Assembly: GCF_001305855.1 (NCBI RefSeq)
Contig: NZ_LIXZ01000015.1
Location: 26,933 to 90,932 of the forward strand
Source of the DNA: Rossellomorea vietnamensis
GTDB lineage: Bacteria; Bacillota; Bacilli; Bacillales; Bacillaceae_B
DNA length: 64,000 bases
Direction: 5' to 3'
Below, piece after piece: positions 1 through 7,046 of this stretch; position 1 is the stretch's first letter; each line of letters starts with the position of its first letter. The notes under the pieces were generated by a model, which was not told the DNA's origin, did not search any database, and saw only the letters and a program-made list of their open reading frames with translations. The position numbers and the translations under genes were made by a program.

Positions 1-860
1 TTTTTAATAAAGGCAGGGGTTTCGGAGGTGTCGGAATCAAGATTAAATAGAGAACAAAAGCTTTGATTACTTTTAATAATGGTTCCTTCCCCATCTGTTA
101 TACAAATTCCGTCGGTTGAGTTTTCTAGTACGGTTTCCTGCTCCTTTAAGAGCTGTTTGACTGATTCAAGTTCATTCGAAACGAATTCAATCTCTGAAAT
201 ATCCTGAAAGACGCCTACTGCCCCTGTAAGGTTTTCACCATCATAAAGTGGTGTTCTGTGTGTTAAATACATCCTGCGTCCCACACGATATTTTTCTGTG
301 TGCCCCTTGCCAGTCCGAATTACATTCAATAAGCCACTTGGTGTAACGACATCCGTCAAAAATTGGCCGATCGCTTTCTCTTTTGACGTCATGGCCATTT
401 TTTCTGCAGGAGGGTTAATCGATGTGATTTTCCCCTCAAGATCAATCGAGAGAATGCCATTATGTGCAGATTTGAAAATTGCGTCCCAACGACTGACTTC
501 TAGTTGAGAAAATTTGGCGAAGGAAGCCAAATACTGATCTTTCGTCAAGAATCCGGAAATATGTTCGTTCTTATTGAGTACCGGCCAAATATCGTAATCA
601 ATTTCTGCTATATGTTTTAATTCATCCATTTCATGAAGATATTGAAATTTTGTTTTATGAACGTCAGATAATGCTCTTTTCTTTTTTAGCATCCCACTTA
701 ATAGATCATTCTCTGTAAAACATCCCACCAGCTCATCCTTAATGTTATAAACCAACCCGCCCTTCACCCGAGATTCAAGTAAACGATTTGCAACAACTTC
801 AATGTAATCGTTTTCAAAAAACTTTATAGAAGTACTAGTCATCGCATCTTTCACCAACAA
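1..860 (-). CDS. CBS/PAS-domain regulator, probable sigma-54 activator (3' end off window)
   Basis: The reading frame runs off the left edge. I start it at TTG 858-860, behind GAGGGAGCG with 8 nt spacing; the next codons read LLVKDAMTSTS, a typical first CBS motif. About residues 1-120 look like a CBS pair (VKDAMT, then GYDIWPVLNKN-type second half), about 130-245 like a PAS domain (WDAIFKSAHNGILSIDLEGK), and a second PAS-like stretch begins near 255 (VLENSTDGICITDGEG). CBS/PAS N-termini of this sort occur on sigma-54-dependent activators of Firmicutes; the AAA+ and DNA-binding parts, if present, are outside the window. The sigma-54 promoter directly upstream supports this by inference. It could instead be a PAS histidine kinase or other sensor. 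Confidence 0.7.
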   Translation of the reverse strand, partial: MLVKDAMTSTSIKFFENDYIEVVANRLLESRVKGGLVYNIKDELVGCFTENDLLSGMLKKKRALSDVHKTKFQYLHEMDELKHIAEIDYDIWPVLNKNEHISGFLTKDQYLASFAKFSQLEVSRWDAIFKSAHNGILSIDLEGKITSINPPAEKMAMTSKEKAIGQFLTDVVTPSGLLNVIRTGKGHTEKYRVGRRMYLTHRTPLYDGENLTGAVGVFQDISEIEFVSNELESVKQLLKEQETVLENSTDGICITDGEGTIIKSNQSFCSLFNLDSDTSETPAFIK

Positions 861-901
861 TGTGCTCGCTCCCTCTGAGTGATCCACTCATATATTCTTA
901 T

Positions 902-918
902 TGCAAGAAGTGTGCCAA
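902..918 (-). promoter_or_regulatory. sigma-54 (-24/-12) promoter
   Basis: Read on the minus strand this is TTGGCACACTTCTTGCA, a full match to the YTGGCACR-N4-TTGCW consensus with the invariant GG and GC separated by 10 bp. It points at the CBS/PAS gene; transcription would begin about 30 nt before its TTG start. SigL is the sigma-54 of Bacillus. Confidence 0.8.
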
Positions 919-991
919 CATTAAAAAGGTCACAAAATACTGACTATTCTAATGTTTTACAATATTTAAACTATAAAACATATCATAAAAT

Positions 992-1007
992 GTTGCAATA
1001 TCGCAAC
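992..1007. promoter_or_regulatory. upstream activator palindrome 1
   Basis: GTTGC-N6-GCAAC with perfect 5-bp arms (spacer AATATC), about 80 bp upstream of the sigma-54 -24 element. A degenerate copy (GTTGC-N6-GCCAT) follows at 1012-1027, 20 bp on. The likely role is binding of an enhancer-binding protein, perhaps the CBS/PAS protein itself. Confidence 0.5.
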
Positions 1008-1091
1008 AAGTGTTGCGTGAGTGCCATTATCCAACTGAGAATAAGGTCGAAAAATAGAAAAAAGACCCATATGTCTTTTATTCATTAAAAA

Positions 1092-1117
1092 AAAACGTTG
1101 CGTTTAAGCAACGTTTT
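1092..1117. promoter_or_regulatory. upstream activator palindrome 2 / hairpin
   Basis: AAAACGTTGC and GCAACGTTTT flank GTTTAA. The core 1097-1112 is again GTTGC-N6-GCAAC, centred 105 bp (ten helical turns) from palindrome 1. The A- and T-rich flanks also make it a plausible bidirectional terminator for the truncated hydrolase on its right; both readings fit. Confidence 0.45.
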
Positions 1118-1139
1118 ACTAATTTTATTAGTTAGAAGA

Positions 1140-1400
1140 TTAGAAGTGTGGATAAGCAACGGTTTTTATTTTCTCGGTTAGGGGAAGCATGGGGACGGTT
1201 CTATTGGCGGTGGTCCTGGGATGCGGGGATATTGTACTTTTCCCGTACCCAGCCCGATGGTACAGGATGATCGTATACTCTTTCTTGATGGTGTCAATGA
1301 ATGGCAGCCAGCTATAGAAGGAATTCCCGATCCTCGTTTCAAAGACGAGGACCTGTTTTCCTTCCCCTACTTTTAGATATTCATGATCGAATTCGTACAT
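1140..1400 (-). pseudogene. truncated alpha/beta hydrolase
   Basis: Starts at ATG 1398-1400 behind AGGAGGA (MYEFDHEYLKVGEGKQ). The first ~55 residues look like the N-terminus of an alpha/beta hydrolase: a strand ending VLVFETRIGNSFYSW, then YTIILYHRAGYGKST, which resembles the region before the oxyanion hole and nucleophile. No catalytic Ser motif, acid or His follows. The homology stops where a type A repeat copy lies (1184-1202), after which the frame reads repeat-derived sequence. At 86 residues it is about a third of the family's usual length. A non-functional remnant is likely. Confidence 0.6.
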
Positions 1401-1580
1401 GTTAGTCCTCCTTTTTATCATGTCTATTATGTAATATTATGGTAACATAAAAGAGTATTTTGCTAGTATTGAATGAAACGAGGAACCAGTTGTGTCTATA
1501 GCTAGTGGGAACGACCGTATGGGATGCAGCAAGCATCATGCTTTCAGCTTGGTGCTACGATCTAGAAAGGTGGAGGTAAA

Positions 1581-1769
1581 ATGAAATACATAGTTGGCAT
1601 GTATGTTGTGATGGCTATAATGGTATGTGTGAATTTGATAAGTGGGTATCTTCTAAAAGGAGACTACTGGGCTATCGCAAGCTGGTTGCTTATCGCCTTA
1701 TTTTTCTTCGGCACTTTATTCTTCATTAATGCTAGATATGTATTATCGAAGAAGAAGGTTGAAAGTTAA
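1581..1769 (+). CDS. small two-helix membrane protein
   Basis: 62 residues starting behind AAGGTGGAGG. Two hydrophobic segments (about 4-24 and 31-51) are separated by a short KGDY loop, and the C-terminal tail is basic (SKKKVES). I do not recognise the family. It stands alone and is followed at once by a hairpin terminator, so it is probably monocistronic. Confidence 0.6.
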   Translation: MKYIVGMYVVMAIMVCVNLISGYLLKGDYWAIASWLLIALFFFGTLFFINARYVLSKKKVES

Positions 1770-1803
1770 AAGAAGCACGAGAATGAACCCCGTGCTTCTT
1801 TTA
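1768..1803 (+). terminator. Rho-independent terminator
   Basis: AAAAGAAGCACG pairs with CGTGCTTCTTTT around a 10-nt loop, followed by T residues. The GAAGCAC/GTGCTTC stem is that of the type A repeats, but the loop lacks the GGGACGG core. Confidence 0.75.
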
Positions 1804-1875
1804 CAGTTACACCTTTCCTTAGGTCACTATCCTACCCCATATGAATACATATGAAGGGGAGGAGGAATGACCAGT

Positions 1876-2394
1876 ATGATTCTTAAGATGATTGATTTAA
1901 GTTTAATGGCTGAACACCTGCCTGTTCATAAAGCTGAATTGGATAAGTTAGCTTCATATATATGTACCATTCAAGACTCAGAGATCAAGCAAGCAGCCAC
2001 AGAACAGTACATGATCATGCAAAACCATGTGAAAGTAATGATTGCCCTTATGGATCCCGTTCAAAATGAAACGATAAGTATCGAAGACCTCCATAAATGG
2101 GACCCTGTTCAATTTAACTGTCAACAAAAATATACAAGCATGAGCCAGGAGAATATCCTAAAAGAACTCGCCACTACTGCCGAGTCCATGGCAAACAAAA
2201 ACTTCAACTCCGGGCTAAGAATGAAAGCTGAAAATGTACGCAATATTCATATTCACATGGCCCTGCAGCAAATAACGATGCTTAACCGTTACAATGCCCT
2301 AATGGATAAATTCCTCAAAGATACAGCTCCAAGAAGTTCGAGAAAAGAACAGGAAGAAACGTTGGAGACATTTAGAAAGATGTTTAACCTTTGA
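1876..2394 (+). CDS. spore coat-like ferritin-fold protein
   Basis: About 172 residues, mostly helical, with no signal peptide. I prefer ATG 1876 (MILKMIDLSLMAEHL) because GGGGAGGAGG is then about 9 nt away; the ATG at 1867 nearly touches it. The pattern of long amphipathic helices with HxxxxHKAELDKL near the start and a polar C-terminal tail resembles CotF-like or coat-associated ferritin-like proteins of Bacillus. That assignment is by resemblance only. It would act in the spore coat during sporulation. A type A hairpin terminates it. Confidence 0.5.
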   Translation: MILKMIDLSLMAEHLPVHKAELDKLASYICTIQDSEIKQAATEQYMIMQNHVKVMIALMDPVQNETISIEDLHKWDPVQFNCQQKYTSMSQENILKELATTAESMANKNFNSGLRMKAENVRNIHIHMALQQITMLNRYNALMDKFLKDTAPRSSRKEQEETLETFRKMFNL

Positions 2395-2395
2395 A

Positions 2396-2429
2396 GGAAG
2401 CACGGGGACGGTTCCCGTGCTTCTTTTTT
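2396..2429. terminator. type A repeat acting as terminator
   Basis: GAAGCACGGG pairs with CCCGTGCTTC around GACGGTT, followed by TTTTTT. It sits 3 bp after one stop codon and 4 bp before the convergent gene's stop, so it fills the whole gap. This is the cleanest single copy of the A family. Confidence 0.8.
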
Positions 2430-2919
2430 AAAAGGTCGCCGTATTATTCGCCTGATCCGCCTTCACACAATCAATCGCAATCACAAGGGCCAGGATCATC
2501 GTTTCCATCTCTTCCTCTAATATCTGCACCCTGTAACTGTCGCCCCAACTGAACCACTCTTTCCCAACTTCTCCTACGACTCTTCCCTGATGTAACACCT
2601 GAAAGTCCATATCCATCCAGTTTCCATTCACTTCAATTCCTGCCGCATCAATAGAATACCTGGCCTTTAGAAAGGAGAATTCTTTCTTGATCGTCACCAA
2701 ATCCTGACCATTCACCTCAACAAAGAATGTCGGCAAAAAGCTCAACACCTTCTTCGTGATCAGGGCTACTTCATTTCGATCTGTATTCATAATGGAGAAA
2801 GTCTTCGGGACCTTCATAAAGCTCCCTTCGACATAATAAACGTCCTTCTCATCCTGGTCCTTTACGGTGAATTTCTCGCTGAAACTGAATACCTTTTGTT
2901 TGATGTATAGCTGTTTCAT
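2428..2919 (-). CDS. LURP-one-related protein (YxjI-like)
   Basis: 163 residues beginning MKQLYIKQKVFSFSEKFTVKD, the usual opening of the LURP-one/YxjI family (tubby-like beta barrel). Later strands such as VYYVEGSFMKVPKTFSI and DMDFQVLHQGRVVGEV, and a hydrophobic C-terminal helix (ETMILALVIAIDCV), match the family's expected fold, and the length is typical. Function is unsettled; phospholipid-scramblase relatives suggest a membrane-associated role. ATG 2919 follows GGGAGGAAAATC. Confidence 0.8.
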   Translation of the reverse strand: MKQLYIKQKVFSFSEKFTVKDQDEKDVYYVEGSFMKVPKTFSIMNTDRNEVALITKKVLSFLPTFFVEVNGQDLVTIKKEFSFLKARYSIDAAGIEVNGNWMDMDFQVLHQGRVVGEVGKEWFSWGDSYRVQILEEEMETMILALVIAIDCVKADQANNTATF

Positions 2920-3043
2920 GATTTTCCTCCCCCATATTAGTCCTTACATTATTTACGATTGAGTTGGGGTTAAGTTCCAATATTTTACCTTTCACCAGAA
3001 AAAAAGCCATCCCCTCGAGAAAGGAATAGCTCATACTCTCTCT

Positions 3044-4111
3044 TTATCTCTCACACGCCCAGTCATCTTTATCCCGGTCATGCTTCGGTGCATAAGCAGG
3101 ATGATCGGAAGGGACTCCATCCGGATAGACTTTTCTCAATTCGGTACAGTTTTGATAGTACTCCTGCTGTTGAGTAGCTGCCGGTTCTTCCGTTGTTGCA
3201 CTGGGGCTGGAATTAGATGTTGTCGTTGTTTTCTTTTCTTCCTTTGGATCCAAATCCCCTTTAGTCGTGCCATTTTCACCGTAAGCCCAGAGCCCCGTTC
3301 CTTTCTCCCTTGCTTCCCGGGCAAATTTCACGAAGTACTCGCTGTATTTCACATCCGGGTTGTAGGTGGACGGCTCGGCATATCCGTTTAATACCAGGTC
3401 GGCATTGAACATCTTGGTCCGTATTTCTTCTTCATCCATGTCATCCTTAGGGATTTCAAGCCAGATCAAGCGAAGGGAACGATTGTACCGATCCGTTTCG
3501 GACACATCTTTTTGGAGCCAGACCGTTTTGCCTTCTAACTTCTCGGTCGTATAGTTACTTGCTTCTTTTCCATACTCTTCTGTTCTCGTTGTGGACTCAG
3601 GAGTGTTGACACCAATGAACCGTACTTTTCTTCCATCCTTCAATTCGACTGTATCACCGTCAACCACCCGGGAAACCAGTACTTCTTCCATTCCGAAAGT
3701 GTCGGCAAGCTCTTGCTGCTCTTTCACTTTCTCAGCTTCCGCTTTTTCCTTTGCCGCCTGTTCTTCCGCCAGTCTCTCTTCTTCCTTGGCCTTCTTCTCT
3801 TCTGCCGTCTTCTTTTCTTCCTCTGCCTTTGCCGGTTGATCAGCTTCTTTATCAGCCTTCTCAGTGGTGGCTGCTTTATCCACTTGATCTGATGGCGCTG
3901 CACACCCCCCGGTGATGGCGACCACAACCCCGACCGTAATCAACCAGCCTGGTTTCCTTAAGAACATCCTTCTGCCTTTTCTCCTTTGAGAAGTTTGGTA
4001 TAAGCTAACCCCCACGATCAATAATCCAATCCATGCTGCAGGTGCTATTATAGCCAGAAGCAAGGTGAAAATGATGATACAGGCAGCCAAGATCATACAT
4101 GACCCTTTCAT
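3044..4111 (-). CDS. thermonuclease-family (SNase) protein with excalibur domain
   Basis: From ATG 4111 (behind GGAGTG) the product has 355 residues: two hydrophobic helices (about 6-40), a third with a lipobox-like ITGGC, a Lys/Glu-rich coiled linker, an SNase OB-fold domain (VVDGDTVELKDGRKVRFIGVNTPES, then DRYNRSLRLIW) and a C-terminal Cys-rich excalibur motif (NCTELRKVYPDGV...DKDDWACE). The catalytic Arg, Glu and Arg of SNases are present (VRF, PES, NRS). An internal ATG at 3967 (MFLRKPGW) would give a clean lipoprotein signal and has AAAGGAG upstream, so the true N-terminus is uncertain. It probably degrades extracellular nucleic acid at the cell surface. Confidence 0.85.
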   Translation of the reverse strand: MKGSCMILAACIIIFTLLLAIIAPAAWIGLLIVGVSLYQTSQRRKGRRMFLRKPGWLITVGVVVAITGGCAAPSDQVDKAATTEKADKEADQPAKAEEEKKTAEEKKAKEEERLAEEQAAKEKAEAEKVKEQQELADTFGMEEVLVSRVVDGDTVELKDGRKVRFIGVNTPESTTRTEEYGKEASNYTTEKLEGKTVWLQKDVSETDRYNRSLRLIWLEIPKDDMDEEEIRTKMFNADLVLNGYAEPSTYNPDVKYSEYFVKFAREAREKGTGLWAYGENGTTKGDLDPKEEKKTTTTSNSSPSATTEEPAATQQQEYYQNCTELRKVYPDGVPSDHPAYAPKHDRDKDDWACER

Positions 4112-4248
4112 TTCAGCACTCCTTTTTTCGTTATCTTGATTCCCTTTGGCTGACCGCAAAATTTTTAACAGATTTGAATATTAATTGTATTATAAAATTG
4201 CTTATTTATCAGATAATATCGCAATTTAGTACTGCACGAATAAAAAAA

Positions 4249-4281
4249 AGAGCAGAAGAGCCACGTAGCTGCTTCTGCTCT
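4249..4281 (+). terminator. hairpin of uncertain direction
   Basis: AGAGCAGAAG pairs with CTTCTGCTCT; an A-run precedes it and only a weak T stretch follows. The stem resembles the GAAGCA/TGCTTC arms of the A repeats. Minus-strand reading gives the better T-run. Confidence 0.5.
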
Positions 4282-4339
4282 ATTTCAATGAGGGACAGTT
4301 CCGCTCCCCACCATGCTTCACCCTAAACAGAATCGAAGC

Positions 4340-4448
4340 AAAGAAATTGGCCAAGAAAAATATTCAGCCGGTTCTTTTCCTCTTCAGCTTTTAAAGCGAT
4401 CAAGAAGCGATATTGCATAGGTACGGTCAATAGGGAGATCAATACGTA
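4340..4448 (-). pseudogene. decayed duplicate of the small membrane gene at 6009-6266
   Basis: This stretch is nearly identical to 6140-6230: on the minus strand it encodes YVLISLLTVPMQYRFLIAL and then KAEEEKNRL, matching the intact protein. Relative to the intact gene an internal segment of about 100 bp, coding for its C-terminal half, is missing, and the N-terminal end is cut where a type A repeat begins at 4449. No start codon or ribosome site remains. Confidence 0.7.
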
Positions 4449-4517
4449 GAAGCAGAGGGACGGTTCTCCTGCTTCCAATTCATAAAAAAAGAAGCACGAG
4501 AACCGTCCCCGTGCTTC
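4449..4517. repeat. type A composite repeat (A-A' inverted pair)
   Basis: 4449-4475 carries GAAGCA...GGGACGGTTCT...TGCTTC and 4491-4517 carries the inverse with AGAACCGTCCCC in the loop; a 15-bp spacer ending in an A-run separates them. Each half folds alone, or both pair into one long stem. The left edge abuts the truncated duplicate gene. Confidence 0.85.
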
Positions 4518-4745
4518 AGGAGTAATAAGCTGCCGCGTTGAAATAGAGCGGCGATATGTGGTGGAATCCCTAAACAAACGGGGCACTTCTTTAAAACAGT
4601 GCTCCAACATGACAATTTCACGTCTCGTCATCGTTTTAGGTACTCCCCAGTTGAATTTTCAGCTTTAAAATTTTTAAGAACGAGTAGAATGAATTGGTTT
4701 TTCCTATACTAGTACTAGGAGAATGAAACCAAGAGGAGTGAGCTT

Positions 4746-5834
4746 ATGAAAATCGCGATTATCGGTGCTGGGTTGGCCGGTCTTTCCTGTGCTTTGACCT
4801 TGGAGAAATATGGGTATCAAGCGGATATCTTTGAAAGAAGAGCGATGGTGGGGGATCGTTTTGTTATTGCAGAAGCCATGTTTTCTATCTTTCACTCTCC
4901 TTTTCCGGATGTAGTAAAATATTTATCTGAATCCCATGATATTCACCTTAAACCTACGACCAATATTCAAAAACTACACATTTATTCTGAGAACGAGCAC
5001 TCTTTTTTAGACGGGCACCTGGGATTTACAAATATGCGGGGGAAGCATCAAGAATCATATGAGAAGCAACTTGCTAACCAGTTAAAAGGAGAAATTCAAT
5101 TCAATAAAAATGTATCCTATAAAGATATCTCCAAAGAGTACACGCATGTGGTTCTTGCGACAGGTGACGCATTAGATACTAAAAAAATTCAACCCTATAA
5201 TGTGGCTTTCAAAGCTACTTTTAAAGGGGCAGCAATTGAAGGTAATTTTAATCAAACCGAGGCCTACACGTTCTATAATAACCATTTTGCACCGAAAGGC
5301 ATGGCTTATGTACTGCCATATTCTGATTCGGAAGCCTCTCTTGTATTAGTCTATCCCCAATATCCCGAAAATGAGATGCTGGTTAAAGAGGAGCTTTGGG
5401 AAAAGTGTTTGACAGAATGCCACAGGAGACTGGATCAAGACTTCAAAGTGATTAGCGAATTTTCAATTAAAGATTATCGAATCGGAAAAATTCAAACCCC
5501 GAGAATAGGGAATACCTTCTTTGTTGGCAACTGCTGGGGGGCTATTACACCTTTGTTTGGATTTGGGCAATTTGAATCGATGATGACCGGAATTTATGCC
5601 GCCTATGATATTGTCGGAATGGGCGATTATGAAAAGCTGATTCAACCATTATCCAAGGGCTACCATGATTCTCTTACCCTGCGAAGAACTATAGAAAAGT
5701 TCGATAATAAGAAGCTTGATCTATTAACAAAATCAATGAGGAATGAATTAATTGAAAGCTTTGTCACAAGTAAAAAATTCAGTGCTATGAAAATATTGAG
5801 CAACATTATTCATCCATACTTTCGTAAGTCATAA
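4746..5834 (+). CDS. FAD-dependent oxidoreductase, geranylgeranyl-reductase-like
   Basis: 362 residues starting MKIAIIGAGLAGLSCAL, a Rossmann GxGxxG FAD-binding site, with the acidic end of strand 2 at DIFERR. A second FAD contact is suggested by THVVLATGDA, and NTFFVGNCWGAITPLFGFG fits the late GD-type motif of the geranylgeranyl reductase/squalene monooxygenase class, although Asp is replaced by Asn (VGN). The substrate cannot be read from sequence. Ribosome site AGAGGAGTG lies 6-7 nt upstream of the ATG. It stands alone between two A composites. Confidence 0.75.
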   Translation: MKIAIIGAGLAGLSCALTLEKYGYQADIFERRAMVGDRFVIAEAMFSIFHSPFPDVVKYLSESHDIHLKPTTNIQKLHIYSENEHSFLDGHLGFTNMRGKHQESYEKQLANQLKGEIQFNKNVSYKDISKEYTHVVLATGDALDTKKIQPYNVAFKATFKGAAIEGNFNQTEAYTFYNNHFAPKGMAYVLPYSDSEASLVLVYPQYPENEMLVKEELWEKCLTECHRRLDQDFKVISEFSIKDYRIGKIQTPRIGNTFFVGNCWGAITPLFGFGQFESMMTGIYAAYDIVGMGDYEKLIQPLSKGYHDSLTLRRTIEKFDNKKLDLLTKSMRNELIESFVTSKKFSAMKILSNIIHPYFRKS

Positions 5835-5938
5835 CAATCATTGCCTGATCCCCTCAAACCTTTATCATTGTATTACGCTAAAGGTTTATGTTTCTGGATT
5901 TATCATAAAGGCTCTTTTCCTATAGTTTGTTGCTATTG

Positions 5939-6007
5939 GAAGCATGGGGACGGTTCTCCCGCTTCCAACTCACTAAAAAAGGAAGCACAGGAAACCCTCC
6001 CGTGCTT
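5939..6007. repeat. type A composite repeat
   Basis: The left half 5939-5965 has the GGGGACGGTTCT loop and the right half 5982-6007 the inverse, slightly decayed (GAAACCCTCCC). The right edge is 1 bp from the stop codon of the convergent minus-strand gene at 6009. Confidence 0.8.
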
Positions 6008-6008
6008 C

Positions 6009-6266
6009 TTATCTATGCTTCAAACGGTATAAAACAGATGCAAGGACATTGGCCAAAAAGAATAACGGGTTCCCCTGCATATTCCCATGCAGGCTCAACT
6101 CTCCCGCATTCATGGCATCATACATCTCTCCCTGTTTCTTTCCTATCAGCCGGTTCTTTTCCTCTTCAGCCTTTAAAGCGATCAAGAAGCGATATTGCAT
6201 AGGTACGATCAATAGGGAGATCAATACGTACAAACCGATAACAGCTAGAAATATAGTGAATTCCAT
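6009..6266 (-). CDS. small membrane protein
   Basis: 85 residues starting at ATG 6266 behind GGAGGG. One strong N-terminal helix (about 3-25, FLAVIGLYVLISLLIVP) is followed by a charged segment (KAEEEKNRLIGKKQGEM) and a weaker C-terminal hydrophobic stretch (NPLFFLANVLASVLY). I do not recognise a characterised family. A decayed copy lies 1.6 kb to the left (4340-4448), showing local duplication. Confidence 0.65.
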   Translation of the reverse strand: MEFTIFLAVIGLYVLISLLIVPMQYRFLIALKAEEEKNRLIGKKQGEMYDAMNAGELSLHGNMQGNPLFFLANVLASVLYRLKHR

Positions 6267-6434
6267 TTCAAATCCCTCCGTAAGTCCAACGTTTTTTCCA
6301 TTTTATTAATATGTATACGTTTTACTGATATGGAAAGTTTCGTTAATGGAACTCTTTTGTCTTAGAAACGGTTCCCCTGCTTCCGAAAAAAAGGAATGGA
6401 TAATCCTGCTAAACCAGCACATACTACTTTCTGA

Positions 6435-6450
6435 GTAAACAGATGTTTAC
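6435..6450. promoter_or_regulatory. inverted repeat before the FAS1 gene
   Basis: GTAAAC-AGAT-GTTTAC, perfect 6-bp arms, about 10 bp upstream of the AAAGGAGG ribosome site of the next gene. It may be an operator or a small leader hairpin; no regulator is identifiable. Confidence 0.4.
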
Positions 6451-6470
6451 ATAAAAAAGGAGGTAGAATC

Positions 6471-6971
6471 ATGAAAAACAAAACATTTGCTTTGATGATG
6501 GTTGTATTTATGGCGTTCCTGACTCTTTCGAACGGAGTATCGGCCAATGAAGGCGGAACACCGGCCACGAAGGATATCGTTGATACGGCTGTGGAAGCCG
6601 GTCAGTTCAAAACCCTTGCAGCTGCTCTAGAAAAGGCAGGACTTGTGGAGACACTGAAAGGTGAGGGGCCGTACACGGTATTCGCGCCGACGGATGCTGC
6701 ATTTGAAAAACTTCTAAAGAAATTAGGTATCACAGCTGAAGAACTACTCGCTAGAGAAGATCTAAAGCAGATCCTTCTCTATCATGTCCTTTCAGGTAAA
6801 GTTATGTCTACAGATCTGAAAGACGGTCAAAAGGCAGAGACACTGGCCAACAAGACAGTTGATATCAAGCTGAACCCTGTTCGTGTCAACAACGCCAACG
6901 TAGTGAAAGCTGATATCCAGGCTTCCAATGGTGTCATTCATGTGATTGATGAAGTGTTACTTCCGGAGTAA
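6471..6971 (+). CDS. secreted fasciclin (FAS1) domain protein
   Basis: 166 residues with a Sec signal peptide ([20 protein letters not shown], cleavage near VSA-NE). One FAS1 domain fills the rest: [19 protein letters not shown], the H1 motif [24 protein letters not shown], and the H2-type ending [19 protein letters not shown]1 domains mediate adhesion or matrix binding; in Bacillus the role is poorly defined. The start follows AAAGGAGGTAG. The stop codon lies 1 bp before a type A composite. Confidence 0.9.
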   Translation: MKNKTFALMMVVFMAFLTLSNGVSANEGGTPATKDIVDTAVEAGQFKTLAAALEKAGLVETLKGEGPYTVFAPTDAAFEKLLKKLGITAEELLAREDLKQILLYHVLSGKVMSTDLKDGQKAETLANKTVDIKLNPVRVNNANVVKADIQASNGVIHVIDEVLLPE

Positions 6972-6972
6972 G

Positions 6973-7041
6973 GAAGCAGGGGGACGGTTCTGCTGCTTCC
7001 CACATCTAGAAGAAAAGAAGCAAGGGGAGCCCCCTTGCTTC
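6973..7041. repeat. type A composite repeat
   Basis: Halves at 6973-6999 (canonical loop GGGGACGGTTCT) and 7017-7041 (loop eroded to GGGGAGCCCCC). It occupies the gap between the FAS1 stop and the convergent kinase stop, with margins of 1 and 5 bp. Confidence 0.8.
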
Positions 7042-7046
7042 TTTCT

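Noticed and set aside
4439..6202. Open frames of 60-100 residues running through the A repeats at 4439-4631, 5841-6032 and 5927-6202
   Set aside because: They are created by the GC-rich repeat sequence (peptides like HGDGSPASN), have no ribosome site, and change with repeat orientation.
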